From Latrodectus hesperus (lineage: Eukaryota; Arthropoda; Arachnida; Araneae; Theridiidae): 64,000 bases of DNA. The notes beneath the pieces are model-generated. The model worked only from the letters and a program-made list of their open reading frames with translations, was not told where the DNA came from and did not search any database. Each line of letters opens with the position of its first letter. Within the stretch, counting starts at the first letter, position 1. The translations under genes and the position numbers were made by a program. Below are positions 11,587 through 26,546 of the stretch, one piece after another. The DNA lies in contig JAJQOW010000021.1 of the NCBI GenBank assembly GCA_037975125.1, forward strand, positions 1,101,501 through 1,165,500, written 5' to 3'.

Positions 11587-11900
11587 GCCGACCAATGGCT
11601 GGGTGGTTAGCGTTCCTGACTCCTGAGCTGTGGGTCCCGGGTTCAAATCCCGGTTCGAGAATGGATGTTTCTTTACTTCTCTCTTTTCTCTGTGTTTCTT
11701 TCTTTTCTTCTGTGATGTTGTGTGAATGTGGCCCACCCTATAAACATGTTTGTGGAGGTATGACGAGGGCATCGCTACTCGCCTCCGTGACTTGGTTAAC
11801 AGGTGCCCGCTGGGTAACGATAAATGAGTAGCAGTTTCTGGCCTTGTTGTGGCATAGGGTTCGTCACCCAAGTGTGCCCGCCAATGGAATAAAAAAATAA
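11587..11900 (+). mobile_element. SINE family B (tRNA-derived), complete
   Basis: The tRNA-like head has tgggtggttagcg (A box) and gggttcaaatcccgg (B box). The middle resembles family A (cccaccctataaac). The 3' part is different: gcccgctgggtaacgataaa, gagtagcagtttctggcctt and ttcgtcacccaagtgtgccc, ending in an A-rich tail. It is flanked by a perfect 15-bp target-site duplication, ataaaaggcatattt, at 11572-11586 and 11901-11915. ORFs on both strands here are repeat-derived. The unbroken target-site duplication suggests a fairly recent insertion. Confidence 0.95.
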
Positions 11901-12098
11901 ATAAAAGGCATATTTAAGTTCAATCGAAGTTATTTACAAATGCTGTAAAATAATAATTATAATTACTTTAATAAATTGTTTATAAAAACTTTAATAATTA
12001 TAATTACTATAATTAATTTAATAATTGTAATTAATAATTTACTATATTATGATGATTTTCTTGTTAAATGTATTCTCTTTTTTATTTATTTCAATAAT

Positions 12099-12690
12099 CT
12101 CCCCTATAACAAGGTATATTAGTTCCGTATTAAACGCGTTGTAGGAGCATTCTCTCGTATAACGCGATCGTATCACCTCATATCTCCCGTTATGTACAAA
12201 TGATTTACGCTTAACTTTTTTCGTCAAAGAGGGCTTTAATCGAATATTAAGGAAAAATTATGTTATAAACGGAATGTGTGTGCGGTTTATTGAAATCAAA
12301 TTAAGCACATTTTAAATAAAAATTGAAACAAATGTAACTAAAATTTAGTTAATTTCAAATAAATCTAATAATTACAAAAAGCAGTTTTAGGACATGTTTA
12401 TTCGCTGTAGGAGATATCTTTAATAACGTTCCACCACGACATCTTTTTTTAGCTATTATTTTTCAAAATTCAATAATATAATTTAATTAAATTTGATAAG
12501 AACACAATTGACGCAATGGGAACCGTACGCGAAATTGAATATGAACTGTACAAATTATTATAAATTTCACAGTATAGAAATTTAACGAGTGGGGACCAAT
12601 GCGTTATAGGGGAGAAAATATGTATTATATGAGGAATAAGAAATCACGTAATATGAAAAAGCATTTTAACAGTACCGTGTTATAGGGAGG
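12099..12690. mobile_element. Possible decayed DNA-transposon or MITE remnant
   Basis: ctcccctataac at 12099-12110 is the exact reverse complement of gttataggggag at 12603-12614, giving a 12-bp inverted pair 516 bp across. Related motifs recur inside and beside it (tataacgcg, gtgttatagggagg at 12680). Repeated ataacg/cgttat motifs near the ends are typical of some Tc1/pogo-type MITEs. No transposase is present and no target-site duplication is clear. Confidence 0.3.
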
Positions 12691-12699
12691 ATTACTAAA

Positions 12700-15600
12700 T
12701 TTAGATAAAAGAAAAAATGAAACAAAATATTTAAAAATCTGAAGTCGAGAATGAGAAGCTGTAGAAAACAAATTCAATTTCATCTGAGAAAATTTATTGA
12801 ATATTAAAAATATCGAAAACTTGATGTAGTTGCGTGAAAAAAATTCTCCAGAAAATAGCACAGTATTTAAACACATAGTTACTATATTATAATGTTTAAT
12901 ATAGCTCAAATATATTTCACATTTAAGGTAGGATTTGATTAAGCTCTTATTCCGCTTTACAAAAAAAATTTGAAGTTATATTAATTTTATCTGTTTTTTT
13001 TTTTTTTTTTTTTTTTAACAAACCATTAATTCGTTATGATGAAAAAGAAAATAGTTAGTAGATATCTGAAGTATTTTTTTAACTAACTCAATAAAACCTT
13101 TTATATAAAATTACATGCGTTTTTGTTAATTTTTACTTACCTCAAGCTGAATGGGTAAATATGTGAATATGGTATTTAATTAAATAAAAACATAATTTTC
13201 TGAAATATTTCCCTGTTTTATAAAAAAATGCCCGTGATTTGACATTTTTCTGAAAAGAAGAACAAAAAAATGTGAAATAAATGAAATTTTTATTATAATG
13301 ACCTGTGCTAAAAAGTGACACTTTTTCAATTATTATGAGAAAATGTCAAATTTGCAGTAATATAAAATTCAAATTACCATGTAACTAAAATTAGCAGCAT
13401 CAATTAGTCTCCCTACTTTAACACATTAATCAAATTATCTCTTCTTTTTCTTAAACTAATATTTTATATTCGATTTTTTGTTAAAAATGCGGGTAGTTCT
13501 TGATTTTCAAAGCCCAATAATCAGAACGAGACCAAGAATTTTGACAACTTAAAATTGTTCGCATACAGTATGTGGCTTCCTTATTACCATGATTGTGCTT
13601 TCAAAAGGGTATTAAATTGCTTATCTTTTCCAAAAAAATTTTCATATTACATTTACACGTGCATTCATTTTATATCCATTTACGCATATTCGATAGCGAA
13701 GAATTAAACCTTTTTTGTGGAAAAATGAAATGGTATCTTTCTCACTTTTCGGTAAATTAAACACTCTGATAATATTTTTTTAATATTTAAATTGAAAAAT
13801 ATATATCTCGTTATTACGCCTTTCATCAATATCATCAATAGGCAAGAAGTTATAATCAAAAATACTTATGGCTGTCCGTCGTTTAGCAACTTTGGGTTGC
13901 TTTTTTATTTTTTACATGATTTGGCGATTTTTCGAAAAGGTTGAAAAAAATCAAGTATACCAATATAATTTACAATGACATTTTAATCTGTTCTACGTGA
14001 TTCTTGTTAAAAAATATGCTACAGATCTTTAAGTATTTTATATACGTATTATATATTTCACTATTTATTTTTAATCTTAGTCTTTGATTTTACAATTGTT
14101 TACAAATCAGCATAAAAGGTTTTTGAGAATGTTCTCTAAACAAATTTTTAAAACACATTAGACTTATCAATTGCATCTGAAATTCTTTTTAAAATTCATT
14201 TTTTTTCTGGTTTGAAATCTAAACAGCTTTAAAAAGAAAAAAATGACAAGAAAATATTGTTCAGAAATTCATAACAATGCCTTATTTTCCACTCGGTGTT
14301 TAAAAATTTCTGAACTATAAACCGTTTGTAAACCTTTGTTATATATTACGTTGTTTTTGCATAAACAGTTTAATCATACACATATGAGAATGTACAGAAT
14401 CTGAAATGTCAAATATACAATTAATTTTAATGGATTCATAAAAATAACCGATGAAATAAATAACAAACACGTTATGTCTTGAAGATTTAACGTGTTCTTG
14501 AGTACAGGTTTTCTTAAGCATCTGGCAAAGTAAACACTTAACTTTAGAGAAATAATAGATTTATTTTATTGTAAGTTTTTTTTGTAGTGCTAGTAATTTC
14601 CTTATTTTGAATTTTGTAAAAATAATACATTAATAAACATAAATGCGATCAGCTCTAAGAAAATAATATCAAATAATTTTAAAAATAATCACAACCTTTC
14701 AATAAGAATTGTTTACTTGGATATCAAAATCACATTTAAACATGTTTCAAAGATTATAGTTCTTAAGGTTTTATCCACAGAAAATGTTTTCTCAATGAAC
14801 TTTTAAGATATTTTTAATAATGTCATATTTAAATGTTAAAGATTAACAAACAAATTGTTAATAAAAGAAAATCAGAATTCTAAAATCAAATGATAATTTT
14901 AAAATCAAATAGAAACCGTATATGTTTACAATTATTTGAAAACGTTTGACGAAAATTAATAAATTCGCAAAAGAATATTATGTAAAAGGAAAAAATGTTT
15001 TTTACTTCTATAAATTATTTCAAATCAGATATTTATAAAAAATGAATAGTAAGACCAAAACTATAAAACTACAGATTTTGAGACAGTGAAATGTTAAAAT
15101 TTATATATAAATACAGGCATAACTTCGTTAAATTTATAGAAAATACTAGACTAATATTAAAAATTGGTTTTTGAAACATCATTTATAAAATTTTTACATT
15201 ATGATTTAAAAAAATAAACTTTAAAATAAATTTCTTATATTTTTTAAGAATTTACTTATTTATCGAAAAATAAATCACTTCGTAATTAAAAAGTGAGAAG
15301 AAAATTATTAAATTATCAAATTTCTTAAAAATGAGTTCAAAAGCAGAAAATCAGAGTAAAAAATAATATGAATGCTATTAAGTCCAGAAAAATACATTTA
15401 GAGAAACAGGTAATACCGAAAATAATTTGCAAAAATTGAATAAATTGTAAGACATTTTGAGACATCCTTATAGTGGAAAATGAAATCTTTACAGACATTC
15501 ATCTCATTTCAGTTTTTAAATATTTTTTTTTATTTTATTACATACTGCAGAGAAATATTCTTAAATACTATTTCAAATAAAATACTTTTCTTAATGACGT

Positions 15601-15973
15601 TATTCGAGTTATATGGAAACTGAACAGAAATTAGTTAAAGACATTTCTTTTTTAAAAAAAAATAATTTTAAACCCTTTATTTGATTATATGATTCCATTG
15701 ATTGTTGTGAAATAGCTTTATTAATATTTTGAATGGTTATAATTTAAAATCTTTTTTCCCATGAAATTACCAACTAATGCATGTAACTTTCATTACTAAA
15801 TGTTAGTATTTTTAATCAAATACAAGCTAGTAATGAATATTTCTTAAAATACTTATTTTCTACGAAAATTTCATCTTAAATAAATATGAAAATAGTTTAA
15901 TTTTATGAATGAATCCCTAAAGAAAACTGATAGTTTACAAACTATTTTTGCTTCTCAATCTTATTTTTACCAG

Positions 15974-15975
<2 letters not shown>
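12700..15975. other. Long AT-rich intergenic stretch
   Basis: A T-run of 23 lies at 12994-13016. Otherwise I see no SINE, no recognisable transposon protein and no convincing ORF. Open stretches such as 14339-14521 (minus strand, 60 codons) are what chance gives in this composition. Confidence 0.5.
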
Positions 15976-16047
<72 letters not shown>

Positions 16048-16053
16048 GTAAAT

Positions 16054-16091
<38 letters not shown>

Positions 16092-16113
16092 GTGTGTGTG
16101 TATGTATATATAT
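15976..16113. repeat. (AT)n microsatellite, compound
   Basis: A long AT run to 16046, a short cgtaaattatat break, a second AT run, then a tgtgtgtgtatg segment. The Tyr-Ile repeat ORFs on both strands are artefacts. Confidence 0.95.
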
Positions 16114-16284
16114 CTGAAATAGATGAACCCCGGAACCAAATCATAATTTCTAATAATTTCTAAACACTTTAATCTATCCACATTGCATGTTTTTCAGTGT
16201 TAAAATATCATTGACTGTTACGTATATTTCTATACTTTCACAAACATCTAAAGAAAGTACTCCCTCACAATTCACTATTAAATT

Positions 16285-16475
16285 AGCATTTGAAGGGTTT
16301 AAACTAGCTTCTGATTTTACGATATATATTACCATCTGATGGATTTCAATTAGCTTCTGATTTTACGATTTAAATTGGCATCTGAAAGATTTAAATTGAA
16401 GAATTAAATTCGTAAGTAGAATTTACGATTTAAATTAGCTTCGGATTTTATGAATTAAATTAGTACTAGAAAATT
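16285..16475. repeat. Short decayed tandem repeat
   Basis: The phrase tagcttctgattttacgat occurs at about 16308 and 16351, with a diverged form tagcttcggattttatgaat near 16437. Linking phrases such as catctgaaagatttaaatt and catttgaagggtttaaact alternate with it. The unit length is irregular because of indels. Confidence 0.6.
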
Positions 16476-16701
16476 TAAATATTTTCCTGATTCATTCATT
16501 TTTAGAAATAACTATAAAAGGTACTTGTTTTCTTCTTGATCACAATAAGGGACATAATATGCTTGTTGTTATTACGATAAATAAATTGAGTTTGTCTAAT
16601 TTCAGATTATTTGCAATTTAGTTCTTAAGTTCAATATGCTAAAATTAAATTATTCTTTGAAAATAACTTACTGGTTGCTTACTAGTAATCTTTATCAAAT
16701 T

Positions 16702-17819
<1,118 letters not shown>

Positions 17820-18608
17820 GTGGTAAATAATATAAAGCTTTTATTATAAATAAGAAATAAATTACTATATTTAAAATGTATTTATTCCTTGGTTTAAAGA
17901 AAAAATGAGTCAAAACTATTGTTCGTAAACTCTTAACTTATTTCGTGTTCAGATTTTCTGACTTGAAAAAATTTATTCTATTTAATACACTAATAGCGTA
18001 ATTAAATGAGAGTAATTCTGAATAATAAGGAAAGTTGCACCAAAAAATGATTTCATCTTTTTACCTAGAGAAAAAATAAAAACTTAAATGTATATAAAGT
18101 AACTATATGGAAACATATGAAACTATTTTTATAAATAAGAAATAAATTACTATAATTAAACTATATTTATATAAGACTATATTAAATAAAATTATATAAG
18201 TACCATATTTACATATAAAACTTATATATATATATATATATATATATATTCTTTCTAATTTATGATAAAGTATTAAATATAAAACTTTTATTATAAATTA
18301 GAAAGAAATTACAATATTAAAATTTATTTACTCTTTGGTTTAAAGAAAAAAATGAGTCGAAACGATTGTAAACTCTTATTTTCTTGTTTCGTATTCAGAT
18401 TTTCTGACTTGGAGAAATGTATTCTATTTAACACGCGTAATTATCTGAGGTAATTCTGAATAATAAGGAAAGTTGTACCAAAAAACTTTCGTGAAGCAAT
18501 TTCATGGGAACTTTTTGATGCAACTTATCTTATAATACAGAATTTTTACTACGAGAAAAAAATGAGAGTTAGAATGTATATGATGTAGCTATATGGAAAT
18601 GTATGATG
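17820..18608. repeat. Diverged direct duplication, about 445-bp offset
   Basis: The segment 17820-18122 recurs at 18265-18608. Shared blocks are ataaaacttttattataaat-like DNA, ttggtttaaagaaaaaaatg, cagattttctgacttg, taattctgaataataaggaa and agttg-accaaaaaa, all in the same order. A third partial echo (ataaataagaaataaattac) lies at 18132. An (AT)n tract at 18222-18250 sits between the copies. Confidence 0.75.
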
Positions 18609-18636
18609 TTTAAGCTGAGAAAATTTTGGTTTGCTG

Positions 18637-18672
18637 TATATATATATACTATATGATAGTATATGTATATAG

Positions 18673-18715
<43 letters not shown>
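18637..18715. repeat. (AT)n microsatellite, interrupted
   Basis: An irregular tatatata/tatgta segment followed by a pure AT run from 18674. Confidence 0.9.
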
Positions 18716-18719
<4 letters not shown>

Positions 18720-19146
18720 TTATAATAGCTTACTTTAAGCATGATATTTATCTTCTGTACACACACACAACTATCCCTAAATAATATAATTCAAGAATAT
18801 GATACCATTTGCGGAGTAGATGTTTGCAGTGCTTCAAATTATGCTTTATATTGTAGAACACAGCATTGTCAAACAAGTCCTAATGTCCAAAAAAGGGAGA
18901 TTCGAGAGTTAAACCAATCATTTGCTAGATTATATAAAATTCTTACAATAGATTTCTAAAATGCATAGATTTAATTTTAAAATAGCATAAGTATATATGC
19001 AATTATTTATTTGAATAACATTGTATATCATAAAAAGTTACATTCTGTAGAATTATAATTACGAAATGTATATTTTGCGCAACTAAAGAAGGTGTAAAGA
19101 TATAGAAAGTCAAGGAGAAATATTTAAAATGTATATTCTTTGAAAT

Positions 19147-20860
<1,714 letters not shown>

Positions 20861-21260
20861 TAATTCATGTCTCGCTCATTTAAATGTATAACAAGATTTT
20901 GAAAGCATCAGATTCAAGCGTACCCTCAACCCACGCGCCGCGATTTTACTCTCACTCGTTTGCAAACCGAATTCTTAGACCATCAATTAGCACCAGGTTC
21001 GTTGATCCGATGAAAGTATGGACCAAAAAAATGAGCCATGAAAACATTCCGAGGCCTACGATTCTGTAGGAGTGTAGTTAGTCAGAAGACGAGCGGAAAC
21101 AATCCATTCTCATAAATTATCATTTTAAACACCTGGTTGACGATGATTGCGAAGGAATACTCATTTCGCATGCAAAGTGTCAGAAAAGGAAATTGATTGT
21201 TAAAACTTAATTTTGATGTCATCGTTGTTTTTGATGTCTTTAGCATTGAAGAAGGTGTCA
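20861..21260. other. Balanced-composition block of unknown role
   Basis: Less AT-rich than its flanks. It holds an octamer-like catgcaaa and a 61-codon open frame at 20884-21069 with no recognisable domain. It could be a conserved non-coding element or a small exon. Nothing in the sequence decides between them. Confidence 0.15.
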
Positions 21261-22119
21261 GGATAAACATATTTCGATCACTTTGGGGGAAAAAATTAAA
21301 TCAAAATTTCAGATTTAAATTAATTTAAGTTTTTATAATTAAATACATTACTACCAATGAAAAATAAGAAAATAAAGGGAATTTTTAATAGTTTTATAGA
21401 ACATAATATATTAAGAAGAAGAGAGAGAGAGTAACATATTATTAAAAGAAATAAATTGCGTTGGTCCATATCATTTAAACATCTATTTTTTTTAATCTGA
21501 ATTTATAATTGTGTATAGATATTGGTATATATTGATAAATTAACCTGAAGGTAAAAGATTGTAATGATAATAAAAGAAGGCAGAAGATGTACAGTAGGCG
21601 TGAAAGAGAATTTCTTTCAGCCAATGCATAAATTTTTTATCTTAGAGTATGGTATTTGCATTTTAAATAATCTTTGCATTTTTAATAATCATGCATCACT
21701 AAATAGTTGGTTGCAAACAAATGCAAAATGCTAATGTAAGCAACTCGCAGAAATCTTACAAAAATTTATACATAATTCATGCATTCATAAATATTAATCG
21801 ATTGAAATACTTCAAATTTGAAATAATTTGAATGTCATATAAAGTTTAAAATACTCTATCAAACAAAAACTGAATAAAAAAAACTTCTCCCAGGAATGCT
21901 TTCTGAACGCGTAACTTTCAGCTATTGGTTATAATTGCTGAAAGAATATAGGGGAGACACACAAAAGTGTTAATTTCAATAACATCAGTAAAAAAATGTT
22001 TGTTTTGTTTGTCAAATAAAGCTTTTTTAATTCCATATCCCTTAATATAATTCAATTATCTATTTGATGACTTCTTAATTAAAACAATTCTATTCATTTT
22101 GAAATCATGAAGATAACTA
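21261..22119. other. AT-rich intergenic DNA, nothing recognised
   Basis: A gagagagaga run near 21420 is the only visible pattern. Confidence 0.4.
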
Positions 22120-22432
22120 ATGAGTACTGAGCAATTTGAGAAAATCAGAAATGCTTTGACACCGCTTAGAAGGCAGCCTAAAATTGCTGTAATGCACTTT
22201 AATGTCTACGGCGTAAATTCCTTTCTGGGGGGTCTTTTCATAGATCGTGGGCTGTATCCACGTCTCACAGGTGGGAAAACCTGGAAACTTACTAAGTACC
22301 CATCCTGATAAATGTGCGTGCAGAAGGAAAGCTCACAAGATGCACCTCTTGTTGTTCAATAGAATCTGGTATCGATCTAAGAACTTGTGCTCTGAAGAGC
22401 GGTGTTTTACCACTTGAGCCACAATGACCATA
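22120..22432 (-). mobile_element. tRNA-derived SINE-like remnant (family I)
   Basis: On the minus strand it begins tcattgtggctcaagtggta, an A-box-like segment, then gagcacaagttcttagatcg with a weak B box (agatcgatacc). The body follows leftward to about 22120. I see no second copy in this window and no clear target-site duplication, so the family is provisional. The 62-codon plus-strand ORF at 22120-22308 lies in the body and is probably incidental. Confidence 0.5.
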
Positions 22433-22730
22433 ATCAAAAGTAAAAACTCATTTCGATGAATGAATGTGGATGTCTTTCAAAACTCCTCTCAGTTACCATT
22501 ACGTGGTCGTTATTCATAATAGCCATATAGGTTTTTTTTTATTAGGCAGCCTAAAACATGATATCATAACATTCAATTTCATGGCAGTAATTTTTTGGCC
22601 AGTTTTCAATTTTGAAAAATTAAGTAAATTTTATATTCGAATTGAAATTTATGTAATTCATTCAAGACTCAAAATTGCTTAATAGTCAGCTTTATTAAAA
22701 GGCCAACCGATGGCAAGATCAAATTTAGGT

Positions 22731-22838
22731 TGTTGTTACTTATGACACTTGGACAAGCCAAGCTCGCTATGCCGATGACTATATGAATCGAAGCCCTAGA
22801 GTGCGTCTTTCGTTTAACCAGAGCACCACGAAGGTTAG
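22731..22838 (-). mobile_element. Orphan SINE tail C, 5'-truncated
   Basis: The minus strand reads accttcgtggtgctctggtt, aaacgaaagacgcac, gcgagcttggcttgtccaag, then gtaacaacaac. This is only the shared tail C module. The head is absent, as expected from incomplete reverse transcription of a SINE. It lies just downstream of a LINE 3' end on the same strand (22910-23520). Confidence 0.8.
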
Positions 22839-22909
22839 ATCATATTTATTGTTTTGCATAGAGCAGTAACTTTAAATTTATTTTTCATAGCAATTTCTGT
22901 GGCTTATCC

Positions 22910-22969
22910 TCCTTTTGTCTGACGAAGTCAGACAAAAGGATCGGTCAGTGGTCTGATGGACCACTGACC
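22910..22969. repeat. Twin adjacent perfect hairpins
   Basis: The first stem is tccttttgtctgac (22910-22923) with gtcagacaaaagga (22927-22940), a 14-bp perfect stem with a 3-nt loop. Two bases later, ggtcagtggtc (22943-22953) pairs with gaccactgacc (22959-22969), an 11-bp perfect stem with a 5-nt loop. They lie at the 3' end of the minus-strand LINE remnant. Another LINE copy at 36966-36980 has only a 6-bp stem at the equivalent place. Confidence 0.95.
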
Positions 22970-23520
22970 CGAAGAAAATCTAATACAAAAAGGGGGAAGA
23001 AAAAAGATCCTTCTTGGTAAGCCCCATGCAGTCAAGAACATGTTCAGGGAGGCTTGGTTGGCTCGACATTTTGTGCATAATGAGTAGGTCTTCCTCCCCT
23101 CTAAAAATGAGAGACTTTTTGTGTGGCCGCTTTTGAGTCTTATTATTGATGTTCGGGTGTCGCAGTTGAGACTGAATGATTTTCCAGGATCGCTGCTTCC
23201 ATACCAGTGGTGACTGGGTGGGTTTCTCCATTCCTTCGAAATATCACAAACGTATGTTGTTCTAAGGGTTGTTGCATCGGCTCCCCAGTCGCTACCCGCA
23301 ATATATTTAAGAATGGTAAGACGTTTTCTACTTTTCAATACAATGTGTTCAATATGCTCGTTAGTAGTGCACTCTTGATCCAGAATAAATGCCAGATATT
23401 TGGGGTGATTCTCATAAGTGAGATTCTGTCCCTCCAACTTCAGTTGTGGTTGATAATTATATATACGCTTATTGAACTTTATAGCAACTATACATCTTTC
23501 TGCAAGAATATTCATAATGA
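22941..23520 (-). pseudogene. Non-LTR retrotransposon fragment: RT end joined to CCHC end, RNase H lost
   Basis: Read on the minus strand, the first ~90 residues resemble the end of a LINE reverse transcriptase: LTYENHPKYLAFILDQE, then RLTILKYIAGSDWGADATTL, a segment typical of jockey/I-like elements in arthropods. At about 23250 the frame passes straight into the element's C-terminus (PPSHHWYGSSDPG, LKSGHTKSLSFLEGRKTYSL, CTKC). The RNase H region and RT tail normally lying between are missing, pointing to an internal deletion. Near 23041 a one-base loss breaks the CCHC knuckle, and the correct continuation (PEHVLDCMGLTKKDLF) is found in the next frame. The upstream RT core and endonuclease are absent. 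The parts are recognised from memory of the family. The fused frame is a dead copy, not a gene. Confidence 0.8.
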
Positions 23521-23952
23521 ATGTGTGCTACAAAATAGGGTTCGGAGTTTATAAAAATATAGAAAAATCCTAAGAAATTTGCTATCCCTTGGGTTTGCTG
23601 GTTAGCAACAGACTTCAGTTTTAAGAAAAGTAAAAATGGAACAATAAATTTAGTACTGTATTTGAACGGTTCTATTTAACTAAAAGGAAATTATTCGTTT
23701 ACTTCAAATTAGTTTAATGCTATACATAATTAAACATTATACAAGTTATATAACATTAAGCCATAGATTACCGTAAAAAATAAAATGCTGGCAGGCGTGT
23801 ATGTAATATGCATAATAATGGGTTATGTGTTTATGTTACATAGAGAAGCTTGTGTGTATAAAAATTCTTTGAAATCTGAAAGTTCCTTCACTTCCTTTTT
23901 TATTAGTAAATGACCGACTGGCGTACAATGGGATGAATCCATTCATCTACAT

Positions 23953-23996
23953 CAGTGTTTCTCAAAGTGGGGAACGCTTACTCCCCGGGGTACAAT
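23953..23996 (+). mobile_element. hAT-like terminal inverted repeat, one end only
   Basis: cagtgtttctcaaagtgggg followed by ccccggggta closely resembles the ends of hAT elements, many of which start CAGTGTTTCTCAA. I could not find the matching cccc-ttgagaaacactg end to the right, nor a transposase, so the element is either truncated or eroded. An 8-bp flanking duplication cannot be tested with one end. Confidence 0.45.
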
Positions 23997-24849
23997 AAGA
24001 GTTTCCTGTGGGTATAGCTTAGCACAATTAGTATATGTTTTATTTATGTATATACTATCAATGTATTGTATATATTTGCGCTTTTCCTAATACAATCTTC
24101 ATATGGTACGTCACGTGAGATAACACTTCCCTCTATCTAACCATTGTATATAAAATTGGGGTTAATATTCACGTTTGCTTTGAGTCTTCAGGTATACCCT
24201 GTTTAGCAATTTTAGTGCAATATATTTTCATTATTATTTCTAGTAATGTTAGACAAGTAAAATATTGTGCTATATATTTTATTCACTTTTTTAAGCCTTT
24301 TCATTATTTATTGTATTGTAATTATATTTTTGTTCAATAATTTTCTAAAGCGTGGTTACTACAGTGAACAGACTGAGCTGCTGCAAAATTTTAACTGGAT
24401 CAGCAGACTGTAATCTGTTATACTTTAAATATTCTACAGTTTATCACCTACAGCAAATGTTAAATGTTCAATAGGATACCATTCATGCATATGTAATCTT
24501 AACTATCTGCGTGTAGATAATGTAGTCCTTTGGTATTGCGAAAAATGCAATGTTACATTAAAGGACCCAGTTAAAGCATGAGAGAGTTACTAGTACTTAT
24601 TGAAAATCTCTCTGTCCCAATTATTTGCTCTCTTTATACTCTTCTACTTAAACTTAATGATATTGCTTGCATATTTGTGTTATAAACTATTTATATCGTC
24701 TGCTATGACCATCATAAAGATAATTAATTTGTATTCTTTACCAGAGGTTACTTGGAGTGTTAGGATAATCTATCGTCACAATTTTATTGCAATATTTACC
24801 TCATGTCATCTCCCATAGTGAAAATTTTGTGAATGTTTTGTTGTTGATG
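23997..24849. other. Intergenic DNA, possibly interior of the hAT-like element
   Basis: No transposase residues are recognisable. An open stretch of 72 codons at 24600-24818 is hydrophobic and AT-driven, without a known domain. Confidence 0.3.
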
Positions 24850-24949
24850 TTATACTTCTGTCAAATTATTAATTTCAAATATTAGAGACCTATTGAAATT
24901 CATTTTTGTTATCCAATTTCGTGACAATTCTGTCACACCAGATGTATTA

Positions 24950-25420
24950 TGTGATGGAGCTATACCTGATAACCTAAGGTACAGACCAGGTGTTCCATTG
25001 CGTATGTCTATGTCTATGTATATGTCCTCAAGAGACAACCCCAGGCACTCAAGAATATTTGCCTTAGATTTTGGTTAATTTTAGCATTTAGGACAATTTG
25101 GATATATTTTGAAATCTCTCTCGAAAGTAAGTCCCTTCAGGTGGCCACTGAAAAAACGGGAAAGTGTAGTCTGAACATATCAGTCGCAAACAATAGCAAG
25201 AGATCTTCCAGTACAATAAGCTTGATTCCAGAGGAATGAGCCAAATTTGTCCGTCAGCATGTCTTCTAATGGAATGCAATTCAAGATATGTCAGTGAATT
25301 AGTAACTGGTAAAGATTCTTCAGAACCTTCTTTCACCAGAACGTCTGCCATTTCTTTCCTTTATATGTCAACATGGGAAGGAATCCACACAGTGCTCTGT
25401 TGTTCAAGCCAAACTCCATA
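24950..25420 (-). pseudogene. Decayed non-LTR retrotransposon C-terminus (RNase H end plus CCHC knuckle)
   Basis: The minus strand from about 25420 reads WIPSHVDI, a stop, then MADVLVKEGSEESLPVTNSL. WIPSHV plus an ADVLVKEG helix is the characteristic end of a LINE-encoded RNase H domain. After a frameshift near 25150 the next frame gives FSGHLKGLTFERDFKIYPNC and PKC, then ILECLGLSLEDIY, matching the pattern of the two other LINE C-termini in this window (SGH-K-L-F-EGRK, CTKC, CMGL-ED). Several stops and at least one frameshift make it non-functional. The RT part is not present. It differs enough from the 22941 copy to be another subfamily or a much older insertion. Confidence 0.7.
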
Positions 25421-25499
25421 CAAATTTAGTAAACTTGTCACTTGGAGGTTTCATATTGGATTTAAGAATGGTGTTTGAACTTACAGGAAACTGATGTTT

Positions 25500-26540
25500 G
25501 GAGGTTAAGAAAACTTCTTTCCTTCTATTAAATGATTGTTGTCTACTAACTAACAATAAGTTTTGTTTTCTGATCATGTTGATTATAAATGTATTATAAC
25601 AATTTTTGGCTCTAAATATAACTGCAGGACGTTGTTAATTCTTAGGTTGTAGGTATAGTATAAGATATGTAAATGAGAATTGCGTGATTTACTTTGGCCT
25701 GCTAAGCAGATCATTTCATCTAAATAAATGCTAGTGAAAATTGTGTATTTGAGTAAAATCCTATCAAAATTGTGATAAACACAATGTTTTCATGATAAAC
25801 AAATTATAAAATTCCATTCAATAATTCTCATAAAATAAAAAAATTGCTGAATGATATATTAAAAGACAAAATTATAAATGCATTAATGGTAAACAAAAAA
25901 GTTTATTTTCACAAAACAAATCAAAAATTCCCTCATTAATGAAGAAAAACAGTATTATAAGACAAAATATTGCAAACAAACACCAGTTAAAACCTAGAGG
26001 AAGTTGATAGTTACTTTCAAGCTACTATTTTATAGTTGTAAAATAAGTATTTCCATAAAATTTAAAGATGTGTTGGTGTCGGGTTTAGTCAGTTGGGGAA
26101 AAACAATGTATTCTCATATTTACATACAGAACTCTTCGTATTCTGGAGATTTTTTTTCTTTTTATAACAAGAATTGTGGAATGTAATACCCTATACTTTC
26201 ATGTAAAATATTTACAAATTTGCATTGGGTCAAAACATTCCTTTTATTAAGCGTTTCAAATCTAAAATTTATTTATATTGCTAAACTTTACAATCAGGAT
26301 GTTTAATTTAGCAAAAAATCAAAGTAAGTTCCCATTTACAATTTTTTTATGTTAGAACACCACTAACCAAAGAATATTCTGTAAACATCTCAAAATTTGA
26401 ATTTGGATGTATACGACATCCTCTAAACCACGAACTTGAAATTTAAAAACCGCGAATCCATCCATTTGGTCGGCCACTGAAAAAAAGAAATCAATCAATC
26501 ATATTAGAACTATAATTTGCCAATCTTAGAACGACTTAAA
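25500..26540. other. AT-rich intergenic DNA, nothing recognised
   Basis: A 60-codon open stretch at 26004-26186 has no recognisable feature. Confidence 0.4.
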
Positions 26541-26546
26541 TAATAG

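Noticed and set aside
11527..11871. 114-codon minus-strand and 78-codon plus-strand ORFs
   Set aside because: Both lie within the family B SINE and reflect the repeat sequence.
15935..16163. Tyr-Ile repeat ORFs on both strands over (AT)n tracts (also 16636, 18569, 19140, 56974)
   Set aside because: They are translations of the AT dinucleotide repeat with no independent coding signal.
18741..18959. Cysteine-containing 72-codon ORF as a small secreted peptide
   Set aside because: The signal-like start overlaps AT-repeat flank, the Cys spacing matches no family I can identify, and no transcript signals support it.
22120..22308. 62-codon plus-strand ORF as a small protein gene
   Set aside because: It lies in the body of a SINE-like element on the other strand and shows no domain.
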